Notes under the pieces: model-generated
The model's input: only the letters and a program-made list of their open reading frames with translations
The model's database searches: none
Told to the model about the DNA's origin: nothing
NCBI GenBank assembly: GCA_947647735.1
Contig: CANSLJ010000034.1
Span: 1 to 36,488, forward strand
Reading direction: 5' to 3'
DNA from: an uncultured bacterium
GTDB lineage: Bacteria; Bacillota; Clostridia; Lachnospirales; Lachnospiraceae
DNA length: 36,488 nt
Shown: positions 17,198 through 23,958 of the stretch, piece by piece
How the letters are laid out: the number at the start of each line of letters is the position of its first letter
Position numbering within the stretch: the first letter of the stretch is position 1
Position numbers and translations under genes: made by a program

Positions 17198-18187
17198 TCA
17201 CGCAATAATATCCAAATATTTCATCCGCACGATCGTATGCGGCAAAACAACCTCTCTCCCCTCTCCGCCCTGCAGGAGATAGCGCAGCTCTTCCACGGCC
17301 GCCGAAGAAACCCCGGCGAAATTCTGCTGCACCGTGTTCATCTGCTTTCCCGCATAGCCCATCAGCACAAGCCCGTCAAACCCGCAGACCGGGCGGAAAA
17401 TATCCATCTCGATCAGCGCCCGCATGGCGCCGATCGCCATCAGATCCGACCCGCAGACAATCACATCCCTGCTCCTGGCATATTGAAAAGTCAGATTCCG
17501 CGCCTTTAGCTCACTGAAATCCCCATATCGGACAAAAAGCCTGCAGGAGAGCTCCTTCGCCAGTTCCTCCATCCCTTTCAGCCGCTCCGCCCCGGGATAG
17601 GAATTCTTTTTCCCGGCGATATAAAATATCTTTTTAGATTTATTCTCCAGGATCGTCTTCCGCGCCACATCTATCTGCGCCTGCCGGTGGTTGATCCCGA
17701 TACAGGAGACTGATGTCCCGTGAAAAGAAACATCCACCAGCACCATTTTAAAGGTGCCTGCTTCCACCAGCTCCCAGAGCACTTTATCATTTCCTGAAAT
17801 GCCGAAAACAATAATCCCCTCAATGCTCTGTGCCTTGAAATACCGGATGATCTCCCCCGCCGACTTTCCTTTCAGCATGGAAAAAAATACGGTGATCAGA
17901 TCCAGCCTCATCTCCTGAGCCTTCTGGATGGCGCCGACCATATACTGCATATCGATCTCATCGATCGCCTTGGTCTGTGTATTTAAATTCATGAGCAGTG
18001 CGATCCGCCCCGCCTGCTTGGAAGAAAGCGCTGCCGCAATGGAATTGGGCACAAAATGCAGTTCCTCTATCGCCTCCTGCACTTTCCTCTTTGTCTTCTC
18101 GCTGACGCCCGGATAACCGTTCAGTACTTTGGATACCGTGGATATCGCCACATCCGCCTGTTTTGCCACATCTTTTATTGAAACCAT
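17198..18187 (-). CDS. LacI family transcriptional regulator
   Basis: A 329-residue repressor-type protein. The N terminus is the LacI helix-turn-helix MVSIKDVAKQADVAISTVSKVLNG, with the hinge helix and the VPNSIAAALSSKQ segment, followed by a periplasmic-binding-like effector domain (GRIALLMNLN, EGIIVFGISG, CGFDGLVLMGYAG). The start at 18187 is chosen because the DNA-binding domain begins there; in-frame codons upstream cover the promoter. It is preceded by a consensus promoter and a LacI-type palindrome at the transcription start, suggesting self-repression. The downstream neighbours are glgP-malQ-GH31, the likeliest targets besides itself; this is inference because no matching palindrome is seen before glgP. 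Confidence 0.93.
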   Translation of the reverse strand: MVSIKDVAKQADVAISTVSKVLNGYPGVSEKTKRKVQEAIEELHFVPNSIAAALSSKQAGRIALLMNLNTQTKAIDEIDMQYMVGAIQKAQEMRLDLITVFFSMLKGKSAGEIIRYFKAQSIEGIIVFGISGNDKVLWELVEAGTFKMVLVDVSFHGTSVSCIGINHRQAQIDVARKTILENKSKKIFYIAGKKNSYPGAERLKGMEELAKELSCRLFVRYGDFSELKARNLTFQYARSRDVIVCGSDLMAIGAMRALIEMDIFRPVCGFDGLVLMGYAGKQMNTVQQNFAGVSSAAVEELRYLLQGGEGREVVLPHTIVRMKYLDIIA

Positions 18188-18192
18188 ATTTT

Positions 18193-18206
18193 TATTCCAG
18201 TTCCGC
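18193..18206 (-). repeat. 14-base leader motif GCGGAACTGGAATA
   Basis: This 14-base string lies six bases before the LacI start codon. The same 14 bases occur at 19558-19571 and, with one inserted A, at 19443-19457 in the leader of the aldo/keto reductase gene. It does not look like a normal Shine-Dalgarno sequence. Confidence 0.5.
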
Positions 18207-18216
18207 TTATTTTTTA

Positions 18217-18228
18217 GAAAACGTTTTC
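18217..18228. promoter_or_regulatory. LacI-type operator
   Basis: GAAAACGTTTTC is a perfect 12-bp palindrome with the central CG typical of LacI-family sites. It lies exactly at the predicted start point (about 18229) of the LacI gene promoter, the classic position for autorepression. Confidence 0.65.
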
Positions 18229-18235
18229 CATCGAT

Positions 18236-18264
18236 ACTATAGTACAAATGCCATATGGTGTCAA
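18236..18264 (-). promoter_or_regulatory. sigma-A promoter of the LacI gene
   Basis: The minus strand has TTGACA (18259-18264), a 17-base spacer containing CCATATGG, and TATAGT (18236-18241). Confidence 0.8.
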
Positions 18265-18394
18265 GAGGTTTTTCTAAAAAACGGCATGACTTTTCAGCCA
18301 CACCGTTTTCTCCCCTGCCATAGGCTTATTCTGTTTTTTATTATCCGGCTCTTCCCGGAACGCCCCGCTATGATATAAAGCTTTCACACTATTT

Positions 18395-19420
18395 TTAACC
18401 TTGCTGCCTCGCCGCCAGAATCTCCTGATAATCCTCATAGTTCTTCTGCAGCAATGTCGGTGTATCCAGCCCGTAAGGACACTTTGACTTGCACCTTCCG
18501 CAGTGCAGGCACTTCTCGATCAGTTTCATCTTCTCCTGCCACTCCTCGGTCAGCCATGCTTCGGATGGAGCCCTTCGCAGCATCAGGCTCATGCGCGCGC
18601 TGTTGTTGATCTCAATTCCCACCGGACAGGGCATACAATAACCGCAGCCCCGACAGAACTCACCGAGCAGCTCCTCTCTGTCCTTATCGATCACCGCCCT
18701 GATCTCCTCCGTCATCACCGGCGGGTTTTCTATGTAGGATAAAAATTCATCCAGCTCGCTCTCCCTCTGCACGCCCCAGATCGGCAGCACATTGTCAAAC
18801 TGTGCCAAATAAGCATACGCCGCCGCAGAATTTGTGATCAGGCCGCCGGAGAGAGCCTTCATCGCGATAAATCCCATATCTGCCTTTTTACATGCTTCCA
18901 CCAGCTCCAGATCCTTTTCCGCTGCCAGATAACAGAACGGAAACTGTAGCGTCTCATAAAGCCCGCTCTCGATAGCTTCCTTCGCCACGTTCAACCTGTG
19001 GTTCGTGATACCGATATGCCGGACCATGCCTTTTTCCTTTGCCTCCAGCATCGCCTCATAAAGCCCGCTCCCATCTCCCGGTTTCGGGCAGAATGCCGGA
19101 TTATGGAACTGGTACAGGTCGATGTAGTCCGTCTGCAGATTGCGCAGAGAAACTTCAATATCTTTCCAGAAACCTTCCGCAGTCACGGCACCGGTCTTTG
19201 TCGCGATAATAACCTTGTTCCGCATGCCCGCAAAAGCTTCCCCGACTTTTTCCTCGCTGTCCGTATAGAATCTTGCCGTGTCAAAGAAAGTGACACCGCT
19301 GTCATATGCTTTTCGCAACAGCTTGACTGCCTCCGCTTTACTGATCCGCTGGATCGGAAGTGCGCCGAACGCGTTCTTTTCTACACAGAATCCTGTTTTT
19401 CCTAATGTTACTTTTGCCAT
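18395..19420 (-). CDS. aldo/keto reductase with C-terminal ferredoxin-like 2[4Fe-4S] domain
   Basis: The 341-residue protein joins an aldo/keto reductase barrel (residues 1 to ~250) with a bacterial ferredoxin-like module. In the barrel, TFFDTARFYTDSEEKVG supplies the catalytic Asp and Tyr, IIATKTG the Lys and DLYQFHN the His. The tail contains two cluster motifs, CRGCGYCMPCPVGI and CLHCGRCKSKCPYGL, enough for two [4Fe-4S] clusters. This architecture is common in anaerobes but the substrate is generally unknown. AAAGGAGAG precedes the ATG. The 260-bp gap upstream, before the MBL gene, is filled with two tandem hairpins that would be in its leader. Confidence 0.92.
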   Translation of the reverse strand: MAKVTLGKTGFCVEKNAFGALPIQRISKAEAVKLLRKAYDSGVTFFDTARFYTDSEEKVGEAFAGMRNKVIIATKTGAVTAEGFWKDIEVSLRNLQTDYIDLYQFHNPAFCPKPGDGSGLYEAMLEAKEKGMVRHIGITNHRLNVAKEAIESGLYETLQFPFCYLAAEKDLELVEACKKADMGFIAMKALSGGLITNSAAAYAYLAQFDNVLPIWGVQRESELDEFLSYIENPPVMTEEIRAVIDKDREELLGEFCRGCGYCMPCPVGIEINNSARMSLMLRRAPSEAWLTEEWQEKMKLIEKCLHCGRCKSKCPYGLDTPTLLQKNYEDYQEILAARQQG

Positions 19421-19447
19421 GATCTTCTCTCCTTTATGTTTCTATTT

Positions 19448-19558
19448 CCAGTTCCGCAGAAAGGCCCCCAGTACACCATAGCGGAAGACAGATTTCCAGC
19501 TGCTCTGCATCTGTAAATCGTCTTGTGCACTGTACGCCTTTCTGCTGTTTCCAGTTCT
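19448..19558 (-). repeat. long-hairpin tandem repeat, unit 2
   Basis: The arms 19456-19465 and 19536-19545 are a perfect 10-bp inverted repeat (GCAGAAAGGC). Inner pairing continues through CAGTACAC/GTGCACTG with one mismatch and AAGACAGATTT/AAATCGTCTT with one bulge. On the minus strand the unit begins with AGAACTGGAAACAGC and shares GGTGTACTGGG with unit 1. It lies in the presumed leader of the aldo/keto reductase gene. Confidence 0.75.
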
Positions 19559-19560
19559 AT

Positions 19561-19675
19561 TCCAGTTCCGCATCCGCCCTTCCGGTGCCCAATACACCGC
19601 AGAGGAAATCTTGTCTGCTTCTCAGCCAATATTTCCTCTGGGGCACCGTCCGGGCAGATGCTGTTTTCAGTTCCG
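19561..19675 (-). repeat. long-hairpin tandem repeat, unit 1
   Basis: Three stems stack: 19570-19579 with 19652-19661 (one mismatch in ten), 19583-19590 with 19641-19648 (eight, perfect) and 19600-19609 with 19631-19640 (ten, perfect). A bulge at 19591-19599 holds AATACACCG, similar to the bulge region of unit 2. On the minus strand it begins CGGAACTGAAAACAGC, as unit 2 does, yet the stem sequences differ between units. Confidence 0.75.
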
Positions 19676-19680
19676 TTCGT

Positions 19681-20487
19681 TTATATTTCAATTTCCATCC
19701 CCGTATAAATATGCTCCGCCATACTGCCAAGCTCCTGTTTCAGCAGCTCCATCGCCCGCTCCCCGGTGCAGTGTCCGGTATATACCTTTTCTACCCCCGT
19801 CTTCCGGATATTTTCCGCCATCTTCAACACTTCCTCATCCGAAGACTTAAACAGATGCAGTCCTCCGATCAGCGCATATACTTTTTTATCCGGGTAAGTC
19901 TGCTGTACCTCTTCTATGATACGATCACCGCTGCCATGACAACAGCTGTTGCAGATAACCAGTCCTTTCTCTGTCTCAAACACGAGGCTCTGTTCATGGG
20001 AAAAATCATCTGCTGTCCACACACCGCCGCAATAACGGTACATACCCACCTTCTCGCCCAGCTTATCAAGTCCTTCCCTCTTATGGGGCAGAAGCACCGC
20101 GCCCGGCAGCAGCTCATAATCCCCCTCTATTCTGACAAACCTGTCATCATAGGCCTCCAGCATTCCCCTTTTTATGCCGATATACTTATCCTTTATCCTG
20201 TCATAACAGTCTTCCCCGCAGCAGCTTCTGATATAGCACTTTGCTTTTCTATTCTCCTGAAAGAACCGCTCCAGCCCGTCCGCATGGTCATAGTGGGCAT
20301 GGGAAAGCACCGCCAGCTCAATTTCCTCCGGATTAATCCCCAACATTCTGGCATTTTCAGCAAATATACCCGTTGTCCCGGCATCCAGCAGTATTTTGTG
20401 CCCTGCATATTCTATATAAAGCGCTAAGCCCCATTCAGCCTTAAGTTCATCTTTCGAAATATTATCTATTAAAACTTTTATCCGCAT
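19681..20487 (-). CDS. MBL-fold metallohydrolase (COG1237-like)
   Basis: A 268-residue metallo-beta-lactamase-fold protein. It has the metal motif SHAHYDHADG (His63, His65, Asp67, His68), the LLDAGTTGIF strand, NSCCHGSGD with a further His ligand, IGGLHLF and the late YTGHCTG. The combination of SHAHYDHADG with GGLHLF and TGHCTGE resembles the group annotated as dihydropteridine/methanopterin-related phosphate synthases (COG1237), whose role in bacteria is not settled. AAGGAG lies five bases before the ATG, and the Rpn-type gene ends 22 bp upstream on the same strand. Confidence 0.85.
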   Translation of the reverse strand: MRIKVLIDNISKDELKAEWGLALYIEYAGHKILLDAGTTGIFAENARMLGINPEEIELAVLSHAHYDHADGLERFFQENRKAKCYIRSCCGEDCYDRIKDKYIGIKRGMLEAYDDRFVRIEGDYELLPGAVLLPHKREGLDKLGEKVGMYRYCGGVWTADDFSHEQSLVFETEKGLVICNSCCHGSGDRIIEEVQQTYPDKKVYALIGGLHLFKSSDEEVLKMAENIRKTGVEKVYTGHCTGERAMELLKQELGSMAEHIYTGMEIEI

Positions 20488-20509
20488 GGAATCTCCTTAT
20501 GAAAACTGC

Positions 20510-21370
20510 CTACCCCTGCTTCTTATCTGCCTCAGCCAACGCTTTTTCCAGTTCGGCAATGCGGCGTTCTTTCTCAGCAATATCACGATCCTTCTCCTCT
20601 ATCACCCTCAACGCCTCATCCCGCTCCCTGATAAACCGCGCCTCCACCGCTTTCTGCTCCTCATACCGCCTGCAGGCCTCTCTTTTGCATTCATCCACCA
20701 GTGCATTATACATCTCATCTGAAATCTCTTTATAAATAGAATCCTCTGCTGCCAGCATCTGAAATTCCTCCCACGTTTCAGCCAGAAAAGCAGCTGCCCA
20801 TTTATCAAGCCCCCGCTGCTTATCCTCTTTCGTTGCCAGTTCCCGATGCTTTAAGTTTAACACGGATAAATATAATTTGTCACTATATATCTCCTGGGTT
20901 TTAGGGTTCATCATGTAAAAATGACTGTAAAATTCTTCTGACAAATGAGGCAGTGAAAAATCCAGAATTCCGATATGATGAGCCGGTGTTACATCAAAAT
21001 ATTCTTCACCTTTTTTCAAATTATCGAAACACCGGCACAGATATATAAGTGAACGTTCCGGCCAGTCATGACGGTCAACGTTCTGCATCTCAATATTGAT
21101 AACATTCCTGTTATTCAAAATGATTCTGATATCCAGCATGGTCATCTTGTCATCATTTTTACTGCCAAACATGATCGGATTCATAATCCTTATCGATATG
21201 ATCTCCTCCTCCTTCAGATTCAGCAGACTGCACAGCAATGCACGCAGAATCCTTTCATCCGACTCCATGACAATTTTAAAAAGATAGTCATTTTGAAGCG
21301 TGTAGGGAAGCTTCCCCGTTCTCTGTTCCAGAGATAAATAGTTTTTTGTGTTCTCTTCTTCTTTTTTCAT
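20510..21370 (-). CDS. Rpn-type PD-(D/E)XK nuclease / transposase-related protein
   Basis: Rpn proteins are PD-(D/E)XK nucleases (PDDEXK_2 family) that promote RecA-independent recombination in E. coli. Many Clostridia carry numerous copies. In the 286-residue protein, LPYTLQNDYLFKIVM opens the domain, MLDIRIIL holds the catalytic Asp80 and INIEMQNVDR the Glu94-x-Gln96 pair characteristic of the family. The last ~50 residues are a charged coiled coil (RDEALRVIEEKDRDIAEKERR), probably for assembly. The start at 21370 begins the usual N-terminal region; the frame stays open for 36 further codons upstream but begins there only at a TTG with poor support. Confidence 0.87.
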   Translation of the reverse strand: MKKEEENTKNYLSLEQRTGKLPYTLQNDYLFKIVMESDERILRALLCSLLNLKEEEIISIRIMNPIMFGSKNDDKMTMLDIRIILNNRNVINIEMQNVDRHDWPERSLIYLCRCFDNLKKGEEYFDVTPAHHIGILDFSLPHLSEEFYSHFYMMNPKTQEIYSDKLYLSVLNLKHRELATKEDKQRGLDKWAAAFLAETWEEFQMLAAEDSIYKEISDEMYNALVDECKREACRRYEEQKAVEARFIRERDEALRVIEEKDRDIAEKERRIAELEKALAEADKKQG

Positions 21371-21743
21371 CCGTAAATTTTCCTTTCCAGATATTGTGTT
21401 AATCGTGCCGGAAAATTTTGAAATGAAAGCAGACACCCTGTAAGCCCCCTTTGAACAAAACTCCTTCCAAAATCCCAAATTTCCGGTAACAATTTGACAG
21501 GTACTTTAATTTTGACCGACTGGCCAGATTTTCAGAAATGCTTTTGAAATGCAGAAAGGCTCTCGTAAATCCGGAGCACATTCCTATAGAATAAAAAGCA
21601 TATCCAAAGACAGCCTGAAAACCATCTTTGAATATGCTCAGTATACACAGAAAACAACCTTTACGCAAGAATAATTTTCTATCCTGCAGGCATTTTTATA
21701 TTACATTATCGTATGTTCCATTTTCTATATAATAAACCCTTCT
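21371..21743 (-). other. 373-bp gap: leader of the Rpn gene and end of the symporter operon
   Basis: The right part holds the terminator at 21591-21637 for the upstream genes. Between it and the Rpn start there is no assured gene. Two overlapping minus-strand frames stay open over much of it, one in frame with Rpn, but neither has a convincing start site. No strong promoter was recognised. Confidence 0.5.
21591..21637 (-). terminator. intrinsic terminator after the symporter operon
   Basis: Arms 21598-21610 and 21625-21637 pair over 13 positions with one mismatch around a 14-base loop. On the minus strand the stem is followed by TTTTTATTC. Confidence 0.7.
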
Positions 21744-22301
21744 CTATACCGCACTCACCTGCATCCTGCAGTTTTCCACAAACCTCTTTTCCACTTCCGC
21801 TATATTCTTAAAATCCACCTTCCGTAAAAATGAGTCCACCAGAAACAGATTCATGCTCTTTCCCTTTACATAAAATGTCTGCTCCCGCAGAAAAACCGTC
21901 TGTAAAGAAAGCTCCCTCATGTGGAAACGTATGAACATTTTTCTCAGCCTCTTGTTCAGCTTGATCTTCCGCGTGATCTCCTCCCGGACTGCCGCCTCTG
22001 CTTTCCTTCCCTCCAGCACATGGCTTTCAGGAACCTCCTCCCGGCATATCTCGATATCCGTATCCCCTCCCAATTTGAAGACCGCAATATCCTCGCATAA
22101 CTCCCCCGCCAGGAATCCGTATTTTTCTCCCGTCTCCTCCACCTCATAAACCAGCATGCTGTAAGGCAGATAATAGGCTTCCCCTTCATAGATCACGGTC
22201 CGCCCGTACTTTGTCACCGCCGCAAATCCTTTCAGAAAATCCGCCAGAATATCCCGCGCATTTATATTTTCCCTGTGACCGATACATACAATTTCCATCA
22301 T
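21744..22301 (-). CDS. protein of unknown function in the glycosidase/symporter operon
   Basis: I do not recognise this 185-residue protein. It has no signal peptide or membrane segment. The N-terminal half is beta-rich (IVCIGHREN, KYGRTVIYEGEAYYLPYSMLVYEV, YGFLAGELCEDIAVFKLG) and the C-terminal half is helical and basic (AAVREEITRKIKLNKRLRKMF, VEKRFVENCRM). The start at 22301 follows AGAGGGAG by six bases; ATG at 22298 is an alternative. It begins 14 bp after the symporter stop and is followed by a terminator, so it is the third gene of the GH31-symporter transcript under LacI-type control. A role in using the same sugar is inference. Confidence 0.75.
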   Translation of the reverse strand: MMEIVCIGHRENINARDILADFLKGFAAVTKYGRTVIYEGEAYYLPYSMLVYEVEETGEKYGFLAGELCEDIAVFKLGGDTDIEICREEVPESHVLEGRKAEAAVREEITRKIKLNKRLRKMFIRFHMRELSLQTVFLREQTFYVKGKSMNLFLVDSFLRKVDFKNIAEVEKRFVENCRMQVSAV

Positions 22302-22315
22302 GATAAACTCCCTCT

Positions 22316-23943
22316 TTAGATCAGTGCCAGCACAACACACTGTACCACGAAGAACGCGATCAGCGCATACCCGATCTTATCTAACTTACCCGGCACCACA
22401 TAATACCCATCTTCATCCTTCTCCTGGATTTTTCCAGCTACAGCCAGCTTCACCACATTCTGAATGGTCAGCTCGCTTCCCGCCGCCGTCTCATAATCAA
22501 AGTCACCGCCGGAAACAATCGCCTTCTCCTTGTTTGTCAGGATGCTCACAATATAACCTGCCGCAAACGCAATGACAAAACCAAAGAAGTTCCACCACAG
22601 AGAACCGATGCTCGTGCACTTCCACATGATCACATCCACCACAAGGCCAGTCACGATCGCCGTGATACAGCCCTTCTCATTGCCCTTCTTACAGAACACA
22701 GCCAGCGTGAAGGCACTTAACATACAAGGGTAGAATAACGGTCCGATCACATTGATCAGATCCAGAACGCTTCCCAGGCCGCCTAAAAACAGCGCCGCCA
22801 CTGTTGCAAAAATACCAAAGAATAACGTCAGATACCTGGAAGCCTTCAGACACTGCTGATCATCCGCCTCCGGTTTCCATCTCTTATAAAAATCATTGGT
22901 TGCCACTGTCGCAAGGGCATTGAGCGCAGAGTCCACGCTGGACATTCCTGCCGCAAAAACACCCGCTGTTACCAGCCCTGCAATACCTGCCGGCAGATAC
23001 TGTGTGATGAATGTCAGCATAACATAATCCGAATTTTCAAACGCTGCTCCGCCGAACGCCGTAAACAGACAGATACCTGCGATCAGGAACAAGAATGTCT
23101 GTACCGGAACGATAAAACCTGCCAGAGATAAAGACAGTTTTGTCTCCCTGATGGACTTTGCCGTCAGCACACGCTGAACCTGGCTCTGATCCGTACCGAG
23201 ATATGTGATATACAAAAATCCCGAACCCAGCAGTCCGCCCCAGAAAGAGTAAGGATTGCTCAGGGAAAAACTGAAATCCAGTCCGGTGATCATATTGTTG
23301 GAAACCGCATTGTTCCAGATCGCGGAAAGGCCGCCGTCAGCCGTAACGATGGGGAATACGATCGCCAGAATAACCCCCAGCCAGATGATGAACATCTGCA
23401 CCACATCGGTCCAGATAACCGCCGCGATACCGCCGAACACCGTGTAGGCGATGGAGAACACGCCCATGATCAGGATCGTGATCTTCGGGTCAAGCCCGGT
23501 GATCATAGACAGCGCCAGCGCCGGACCAAACAGCACAACCGCTGTCTGCAGTCCGCGGGATAACAGGAAAATGATCGACATAAATGTTCTGGATTTGCTG
23601 CCGAACCTCTTTTCCAGATATTCATAGATGCTGACAACCTTTGTATTATAAAAGAACGGTACAAATGTTGTCATTAAAATTACCATAACAAGCGGAAACT
23701 GGAACGTGTAGGTCAGCCTCATCAGACCGCTGGTATAACCCCATCCCGGCATGCCGATGAAAGATACCGCTGAACACTGCGTCGCCATAACCGACAGCCC
23801 GATCGCCCACCAGGGAATCTTACGGCTCCCGAGAAAAAAGATTCCGTACTGTTGTTGCTCTTACCCACTTTTGTTCCCAGATACAGCATTGCCACAAAAT
23901 AAATGATCAATACGATCCAGTTTGCTACTCCAAAATTACCCAT
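22316..23943 (-). pseudogene. sodium:solute symporter, one-base frameshift near the N terminus
   Basis: This is an SSS-family Na+-coupled transporter with about 12-13 membrane segments. The N-terminal 37 residues (MGNFGVANWIVLIIYFVAMLYLG ending STESFF) are in one frame. The rest, from LGSRKIPWWAIGLSV through MATQCSAVSFIGMPGWGYTSG to the end (stop at 22316), is in the -1 frame. The shift falls exactly in a run of six T on the coding strand (23834-23839); seven T would restore a 542-residue protein of normal length. All other motifs are intact, and no second lesion was seen. It could be a true mutation, a sequencing error, a phase-variable tract, or frameshifting at the heptamer T TTT TTC. It lies 15 bp after the GH31 gene and probably imports its substrate or product. 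Confidence 0.85.
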
Positions 23944-23958
23944 TATTTATCTCCCTCT

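Noticed and set aside
21399-21668. Possible 89-residue minus-strand protein in the gap before the Rpn gene
   Set aside because: It spans a terminator hairpin and lacks a ribosome site; treated as noncoding leader.
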